Shown: piece after piece, positions 24,677 to 29,237 of the stretch
Numbering within the stretch: position 1 is the first letter of the stretch
How the letters are laid out: every line of letters begins with the position of its first letter
NCBI GenBank assembly: GCA_016789785.1
Contig: JAEUQE010000062.1
Span: 9,184-38,420, forward strand
Length of the DNA stretch: 29,237 nucleotides
Direction of reading: 5' to 3'
Origin: Bryobacterales bacterium
GTDB lineage: Bacteria; Acidobacteriota; Terriglobia; Bryobacterales; Bryobacteraceae
The notes under the pieces: model-generated
Seen by the model: only the letters and a program-made list of their open reading frames with translations
What the model was told of the DNA's origin: nothing
Databases searched by the model: none
Translations under genes and position numbers: made by a program

Positions 24677-27094
24677 CTACAACTGGCGCAACGCGATCAT
24701 CGGATCAATGCGGGTCGCACGGCGTGCCGGCACCCATGCGGCAAGCAATCCTGCGCCGATGAACAGCGAGATGGCAACAAGGTATGGCGTCACATCGGTC
24801 AAAGCGACTCCGTAGATTACGTTCGACAGCATGTACGCCAAACCCGAAGCGCCTGTGATGCCGATGACCAATCCAATGCCGACCAGTTTCATGCTGCGCG
24901 TCAACACATCGCCACGTACTTGCGCCTGGGTCGCTCCCAGCGCCATGCGAATTCCGATTTCGTGCGTCCGCTCGGCGACGACATAAGAGATCACCGCGTA
25001 GATGCCGATGCAGGCCAGCACCAGCGCCAGCCCGCTGAATGCGCCCATCAGCGTCGCGGTGTATCGCAAGGGCGTGTAGTGCTGATAGATGCCACGCGCC
25101 AGTGTTCGCACTTCGACAACTGGTTGCTCCCGGTCGAGCGCTGCCACTTCCTTGCGCACCGCCGGCACCAGGGACATCGGATCGGCGGGCGTGCGAATCG
25201 CATAGTCGAGACCGCGTGTCGGCATCTGAGAGTAGGAATAGTAGGCGGTGGGAATCGGATCGCGGTCGGTGAACCAGTGATGGATCACGTCTTCCGCAAC
25301 GCCGATGATCGCGTACTCTTCGGGTCCGCCGAGACGGATGCGTTGGCCGATCGGATCACGCCCCTCGAAGTGCTTTCGGACAAGCGCCCTGCTCACCACC
25401 ACACGTAGCGGCGCGGAGTCGGTGTCGGAAACATCAATCGCGCGCCCTTGAATCAGGGGGATGCGCATCGTGGCGAAGTAGCCTGGAAGCACCGAGAGCG
25501 TGCGGACCGCGGGCATCTCACTGGAAGGACGCGGTGGATCTCCCACAATCGAGAACGGCTCATCGGTCGTGCGCCCGGAGTAGGGCATCATGCTGATCGC
25601 CGACACCTGCGTAACGCCGGGGATCGCCTCGAGTTGGCGGCGCAACAACTCGCGTTGCTGAGCCCGCTTGGATCGCGCTGCCTGATCGGTGGCCGGAGGC
25701 GAAACGACGCGGAAGGTGAGCAGGCTGGCCGGTTGATGGAGCCTGCCTGCCTCCAGCATCGCAACAAAGCCTTTGGCGATCATCGACGCGCCAGCCAACA
25801 GGAGCACCGCCAGAGCGACTTCGCCAATCACCAACGCACTTCGCAGACGCCGTCCGGACGTGCCCGACCCCGGCACATCACGGATCGCGCGCTGCAGATC
25901 CGGACGCATTCCCCGCAAAGCAGGCAGCAGCGACGTAAGCAATCCAGCGCCCAGCGCGATCGCCATCGTGTAGGCGAGTGTTCTCCAATCTAGTGCGATC
26001 TTGTCCCATCCCACAACGAAGCGCACCACTTCCGGGGGCATGCTCGCGCGGATCACATCAATGCCCCATGCCGCAAATACAAGCGACAACACAGACGCAC
26101 CAGCGGCCAGTAGCGTGCCTTCCGTCAGCACTTGAGCGAGCAGGCGTCCGTGCGAGGCGCCCAACGCCGCGCGAACCGCGAACTCCTTTCTGCGGCTGGC
26201 GCCTCGAGCAAGTTGCAGGTTGGCAACGTTGGCACATGCGATCAGTAACACGAAGGCCACCGCGCCAAGCTGCATGCGCAGGAACTGGCCCGCGGGTCCC
26301 GTGACGAACTCTGGCAACGGAAGCACACGCACACCGCGTGCCGTGTTGGATTCGGGATAGCGCTGCTGCAGACGTTTCGCGATGAGCGTCAGGTCCGCTT
26401 GCGCCTTGTCGACACTCACTCCGGGCTTCAGCCTTGCCACGCCGTACAGCATGAAACTGGTACGCATATTGCGCTCGGTGGCTCCGAATATGTAGGGCGT
26501 CCACAGGTCAACATCGATCGGGAATTGGAGTTCCTTCGATGCGATTCCAGTTACCGTGTAGTTCTGGCCGTTGAGACGAATGGTGGAGCCAACCACGCGC
26601 GGATCGCCGCCGAAGCGAGTCTGCCAGAAACGATAGGAGAGGACCGCCACTCGCCCATCCGCGCCGGCCGCCGTTTCTTCCGGAAGGAAGTAGCGTCCCG
26701 CAGCCGGCTTGGGATTGAGAATCTCGAAGTACAGTGGCGTCACGGTCCCAGCCGAAATGACATCGGGGGGACCACTGGATGCGAGGTTGTAGTCCGTAAT
26801 GCGGATTGCGGCGAAGGCGTCGAGCGTTTGATTGTCCGCCTGGTAGTCCAGGAAGTTCGCTGGCGACAACTCGTTCCACGGTCCGACCTGATGCAGTTCC
26901 GTCTCCATCACCGACACCAGGCGATCGAGGTTTTCGTACTTCACTGGGTGAAGGACGATCGCGTCGAATACGCTGAATAGCGCAGAGTTCACTCCAATGC
27001 CAAGAGCGAGCACCACCAACGCACTCAGAGTGTAGCCGGGCGATTTCCGTAGCAACCGCAACGCATGCCGAAGTTCCAGATTCAGACCGCTCAT
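24677..27094 (-). CDS. ADOP-type (MacB-like) ABC transporter permease
   Basis: 805-residue permease, a paralogue in architecture of the one at 8506. The N-terminal helix includes LVVLALGIGVNSALFSVFDA (about 27-46). The MacB periplasmic core has the usual SPANFLDYQADNQTLDAF segment near 78-95. A first FtsX membrane domain begins around residue 275 (FVLLIACANVANLQLARGAS). The second periplasmic domain is followed by the second FtsX domain, which ends LAAWVPARRATRIDPMIAL. The protein appears full-length. No ATPase subunit is adjacent. It is followed downstream by the PEP-CTERM remnant on the other strand, and upstream, 129 bases away, lies ribBA. Substrate unknown. The similarity to the first permease is in domain layout; I did not compute their identity. 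Confidence 0.93.
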   Translation of the reverse strand: MSGLNLELRHALRLLRKSPGYTLSALVVLALGIGVNSALFSVFDAIVLHPVKYENLDRLVSVMETELHQVGPWNELSPANFLDYQADNQTLDAFAAIRITDYNLASSGPPDVISAGTVTPLYFEILNPKPAAGRYFLPEETAAGADGRVAVLSYRFWQTRFGGDPRVVGSTIRLNGQNYTVTGIASKELQFPIDVDLWTPYIFGATERNMRTSFMLYGVARLKPGVSVDKAQADLTLIAKRLQQRYPESNTARGVRVLPLPEFVTGPAGQFLRMQLGAVAFVLLIACANVANLQLARGASRRKEFAVRAALGASHGRLLAQVLTEGTLLAAGASVLSLVFAAWGIDVIRASMPPEVVRFVVGWDKIALDWRTLAYTMAIALGAGLLTSLLPALRGMRPDLQRAIRDVPGSGTSGRRLRSALVIGEVALAVLLLAGASMIAKGFVAMLEAGRLHQPASLLTFRVVSPPATDQAARSKRAQQRELLRRQLEAIPGVTQVSAISMMPYSGRTTDEPFSIVGDPPRPSSEMPAVRTLSVLPGYFATMRIPLIQGRAIDVSDTDSAPLRVVVSRALVRKHFEGRDPIGQRIRLGGPEEYAIIGVAEDVIHHWFTDRDPIPTAYYSYSQMPTRGLDYAIRTPADPMSLVPAVRKEVAALDREQPVVEVRTLARGIYQHYTPLRYTATLMGAFSGLALVLACIGIYAVISYVVAERTHEIGIRMALGATQAQVRGDVLTRSMKLVGIGLVIGITGASGLAYMLSNVIYGVALTDVTPYLVAISLFIGAGLLAAWVPARRATRIDPMIALRQL

Positions 27095-27223
27095 GGGCAG
27101 ATCGGGAGCACGCTGGGGGCCACAGCGGATCCTACGGTAGATTCAGGGGTGCCAATCGCGCCAACGGCTCTTCCGAGTGTCCGCGAATGGGACGGCGCGT
27201 CCTGTGATGAACAGACGCCCGGC

Positions 27224-28366
27224 TCAAGGATGGCAGATCGGCACCTGCTCCACAATCTCGATGCCGTAGCCTTCCAAACCCACCACCTTGCGTGGCCGGT
27301 TCGTCAGCAGACGGATGGTGTGCAGGCCAAGATCGTTAAGGATCTGCGCGCCAATCCCTGTGTCATGCTGCAACGCCCGCCGTCCTTGCTGGGGGGGAGG
27401 CGAGTACGCATCAAGGCCATGCGTAAGAATCCGTAACACCTCGCTGCCCACAGTCTCGGCCTCCAGCCGCATGCCCGGCCCCGTGTGATGCAGATAGACA
27501 AACACACCCGCCCCATCCTGCGTGATCTGTTGCAAAGCGCCGCGCACAATCTGCCCGCAGTCGCAGTCCAGTGATCCCAACACATCGCCGTAGACACAGC
27601 GCGAATGCACACGCACCAGCACGTTCTCACGTTCGCGCACGTCGCCATAGACCAGCGCAAGATGCTGATGAGAATCGACCGTGCTTGTGTATGCGACGGA
27701 CTGAAACGCCCCGAAATCCGTGCGGATGTGCCCCGTCGCGATGCGTTGCACAATGCGCTCATGTTCCAGCCGGTAGCGGATCAACTGCGCAACGGAGATC
27801 ATCTTCAGATCATGCTTACGGCAGTACTCGATGAGGTCCGGCACCCGTGCCATGGTCCCGTCGTCGTTCATGATTTCGCAAATCACGCCACCGGGCTGCA
27901 GACCCGCCAGGCGCGCCAGATCGACGGCTGCCTCGGTTTGACCACATCGAACCAGCACTCCACCTTCGCGCGCACGCAATGGGAACAGGTGGCCGGGACG
28001 GGCAAGGTCACCCGGCCCCGCGTCGGGCCGCATGCAGACCTGAATGGTATGCGAACGGTCACTGGCGGAGATTCCGGTAGTCACACCCGTTGCGGCGTCG
28101 ACGGACTCAGTAAACGCCGTGCCGAACTGCGACGTGTTTTGCTGCGTCATCAGGCGGAGCCCGAGTTGGTCGCAACGTTCCGGCGGAAGCGCAAGACAGA
28201 TCAGTCCGCGTCCGTGCACGGCCATGAAGTTGATGATCTCGGGCGTGACTTTTCCGGCTGCCACGGTGAGATCGCCTTCGTTCTCGCGATCTTCATCGTC
28301 AACCACGACAAGCATGCGCCCGGCCCGGAAGTCCTCAAGGGCCTCCGGGATGGAAGCGAATGGCAT
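27224..28366 (-). CDS. ribBA: RibBA-like riboflavin protein with altered active sites
   Basis: 380-residue fusion of DHBP synthase (RibB, about 1-200) and GTP cyclohydrolase II (RibA, about 205-375), two entry enzymes of riboflavin synthesis. RibB retains DDEDRENEGDL (23-33, including metal ligand Glu28), TTGISASDR and RPGHLFPLRAREGGVL. However, the conserved GHTEA metal-binding histidine is Gln143 (CGQTEAAVDL). RibA keeps the zinc cysteines 257, 268 and 270 (HSRCVYGDVLGSLDCDCG) and GIGAQIL. It lacks the usual EGRGIGL (here TGPGMRL), and the catalytic Asp-x-Arg before GIGAQ is Leu332-x-His334. It may be a non-catalytic paralogue or a divergent enzyme. The start at 28366 (MPFASIPEAL) matches the family; a GTG at 28423 would add 19 residues. 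It lies 64 bases after the thioredoxin-like gene and is probably co-transcribed with it. Confidence 0.88.
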   Translation of the reverse strand: MPFASIPEALEDFRAGRMLVVVDDEDRENEGDLTVAAGKVTPEIINFMAVHGRGLICLALPPERCDQLGLRLMTQQNTSQFGTAFTESVDAATGVTTGISASDRSHTIQVCMRPDAGPGDLARPGHLFPLRAREGGVLVRCGQTEAAVDLARLAGLQPGGVICEIMNDDGTMARVPDLIEYCRKHDLKMISVAQLIRYRLEHERIVQRIATGHIRTDFGAFQSVAYTSTVDSHQHLALVYGDVRERENVLVRVHSRCVYGDVLGSLDCDCGQIVRGALQQITQDGAGVFVYLHHTGPGMRLEAETVGSEVLRILTHGLDAYSPPPQQGRRALQHDTGIGAQILNDLGLHTIRLLTNRPRKVVGLEGYGIEIVEQVPICHP

Positions 28367-28430
28367 CTGATTTGATTCTAACGTGGAGGCTATGGGCGCT
28401 TCGACTACGACCGATGACGGCACGATGACA

Positions 28431-29003
28431 CTACTTCTTCTTGGGCGCGGCTTTCGGCGCCGCGGCTGGAGCAGGCTTCGGCCCCGGCTCCTTCAACAAC
28501 ACGTCCATCTGGCCGCGCAACTGGCGCTCCGCGTCGCGGAAGAACGGATGGTCGCCGTAGAACTGCGTCCGGATCATGCCGTTCTTGTCGATCACCACCA
28601 CCTTCGGGACGTATGCGAGCTTGAGCGGTGAAGACTGCAGGAATTCAAAGCTCTTGTTGGTGTCGCACGTGCCGACAGGGAACACAGGCCTCTGCTGGTC
28701 AAGGAACTGCTTGAGGGTCTTCGGGCCCTCGTCGGTGAAGTCGGCTTCCATGAAGACAACGCCTTTGGGGCTGTACTCGGGGTGGAACTTACTCAGGACC
28801 TGAGTAAACTGTTGGCAGTGCGGTCAAGTGAACTTGACCAGCGCCAGAACCACGACTTTGCCTTTGTGAACGCTCGGATCCACCGTCTTCCCGTTTGGAA
28901 GATTGATGGTCAGAGACGTGACGGGGCGCGGCAGTTGTTGGGCCGCGGCCGGCAGCGATGAAAGTACTGCCGAAGCAACAAGGAGGGGAGCAATCGTGCG
29001 CAC
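28431..29003 (-). CDS. Exported thioredoxin-like selenoprotein (U-P-H-C active site, in-frame TGA at 28826-28824)
   Basis: Reading TGA at 28826-28824 as selenocysteine gives one continuous protein of 190 residues. Residues 1-21 are a signal peptide (MRTIAPLLVASAVLSSLPAA). A thioredoxin/TlpA-like domain follows: GKVVVLALVKFT then Sec60-Pro-His-Cys63, where the family has CxxC. Downstream are FMEADFT and YVPKVVVIDKNG, with the cis-proline at 133. A Lys/Pro/Ala tail closes the protein. The frame continues for 130 codons past the TGA with clear domain homology, unlike a random stop. A SECIS-like hairpin follows the TGA. A probable role is thiol-disulfide or peroxide redox chemistry outside the cytoplasm. 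The start is GTG at 29003; TTG at 29024 would add seven residues. If the TGA is not recoded, this would be a nonsense-mutated pseudogene. ribBA follows, probably in the same transcript. Confidence 0.85.
28786..28810 (-). promoter_or_regulatory. SECIS-like hairpin downstream of the in-frame TGA
   Basis: On the minus strand 28810-28786 folds into an 11-pair stem, with eight uninterrupted Watson-Crick pairs next to the apex (TTACTCAG with CTGAGTAA), then two G-U wobbles and an A-U. The apical loop is GUC, so the tip reads AGGUCC, close to the AGGUCU tip of the E. coli fdhF SECIS that SelB recognises. The loop begins 24 bases after the TGA, within the range known for bacterial SECIS elements. Confidence 0.8.
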
Positions 29004-29053
29004 CTTCGCAGTGTAACAAGGCAACGCGGCACATTGCAGCGTTCGCGATCACG

Positions 29054-29086
29054 GCCTCTGGCTTACGGGAAGCCGAAGCCAGAGGC
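29054..29086. repeat. REP-like inverted repeat upstream of the selenoprotein gene
   Basis: GCCTCTGGCTT (29054-29064) and AAGCCAGAGGC (29076-29086) form a perfect 11-bp stem around an 11-base centre that can pair further. It lies about 50 bases upstream of the selenoprotein start, between two divergent genes. It may be a REP element or part of the 5' regulatory region. Confidence 0.65.
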
Positions 29087-29149
29087 TCCAGCACTCCGTC
29101 GTAGCTCTTCTCGAATCCAGCGAATCGTACTCTGGTGGTGGATGGCTGA

Positions 29150-29237
29150 ATGGGACGGCATGGCGAACCGCGGCACTCCACCATCGCCGCAACAGCGGTG
29201 ACACTTGCATCGGCGCTCACACTGACGCTGTGGATGA
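29150..29237 (+). CDS. Possible start of an unknown membrane or exported protein (runs off the right edge)
   Basis: A plus-strand frame starts at ATG 29150, directly after an in-frame TGA (29147-29149), and is open to the window end (29 codons). It encodes MGRHGEPRHS followed by a hydrophobic segment TIAATAVTLASALTLTLWM, which looks like a signal anchor or signal peptide. A GG-rich stretch (GGTGGTGGATGG) upstream could serve as a weak ribosome binding site. It would be divergent from the selenoprotein gene. Only the hydrophobicity and the clean start support it, and a minus-strand frame is also open here. Confidence 0.35.
   Translation, partial: MGRHGEPRHSTIAATAVTLASALTLTLWM

Noticed and set aside
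24395..25408. 337-codon plus-strand open frame
   Set aside because: It is antisense to the ADOP permease for most of its length. Only the PEP-CTERM remnant in another frame before it is meaningful.
28366..28423. Longer RibBA start at GTG 28423
   Set aside because: It adds 19 residues not typical of the family; MPFASIPEAL at 28366 aligns with the usual RibBA start.
28431..28751. Separate short gene starting at MEADF (106 codons)
   Set aside because: It is the C-terminal half of the thioredoxin-like protein after the TGA. It lacks its own start context and the active site, so it is part of the recoded gene.
28789..29220. 143-codon minus-strand frame over the right edge
   Set aside because: It runs through the 29054-29086 palindrome and into the selenoprotein gene in another frame, and no motif is seen.

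Overview
The window looks like a piece of an acidobacterial chromosome, most likely of the Bryobacterales/Solibacter group. This is inferred from gene content, not from a marker gene. The clues are two orphan ADOP-type (MacB-like) permeases, a ToxR-like winged-helix/TPR regulator, Tat-exported sulfatases and Gfo/Idh/MocA and aldo/keto reductases, PEP-CTERM proteins, and GC-rich DNA with many long antisense shadow frames. No rRNA, tRNA, CRISPR array or intact insertion sequence was seen.

Layout. 1-6288 (minus strand): a partial unknown gene, a Tat aldo/keto reductase, a PMT-type glycosyltransferase, a CPBP membrane protease and an exported FAD oxidoreductase, with two ATGA-coupled pairs. 6289-7351: about 1 kb without a convincing gene, rich in short hairpins (REP-like, TTCG/TTCA loops) and inverted repeats. 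7352-13668: a small unknown protein, ruvA, an ADOP permease, lexA with a legible promoter and operator candidate, a sulfatase and an adenylate kinase. 14025-18223 (minus): a PEP-CTERM protein, meaB, an acyl-CoA dehydrogenase and a Gfo/Idh/MocA oxidoreductase; the last three form a compact cluster. 18312-24539: a second sulfatase, a winged-helix/TPR regulator, an exported ankyrin protein convergent with a LysM protein of unknown role, and a broken PEP-CTERM gene. 24677-29003 (minus): a second ADOP permease, a divergent RibBA, and a thioredoxin-like gene interrupted by an in-frame TGA. 29150-end: possible start of a plus-strand gene.

The most notable observation is the gene at 28431-29003. Its TGA falls exactly where the first cysteine of a thioredoxin-type CxxC motif should be (FT-TGA-PHC). 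The frame continues through a normal thioredoxin-fold C-terminal half. A hairpin with a GGUC apex follows the TGA at the spacing expected of a bacterial SECIS. I read it as an exported selenoprotein with a U-P-H-C active site. The neighbouring RibBA has lost a metal-binding histidine in its RibB half and the catalytic Asp/Arg in its RibA half, although both folds look intact. LexA, RuvA, adenylate kinase and MeaB are ordinary housekeeping proteins. The sulfatases, Gfo/Idh, aldo/keto and FAD oxidoreductases fit an exported polysaccharide-degrading lifestyle (inference).
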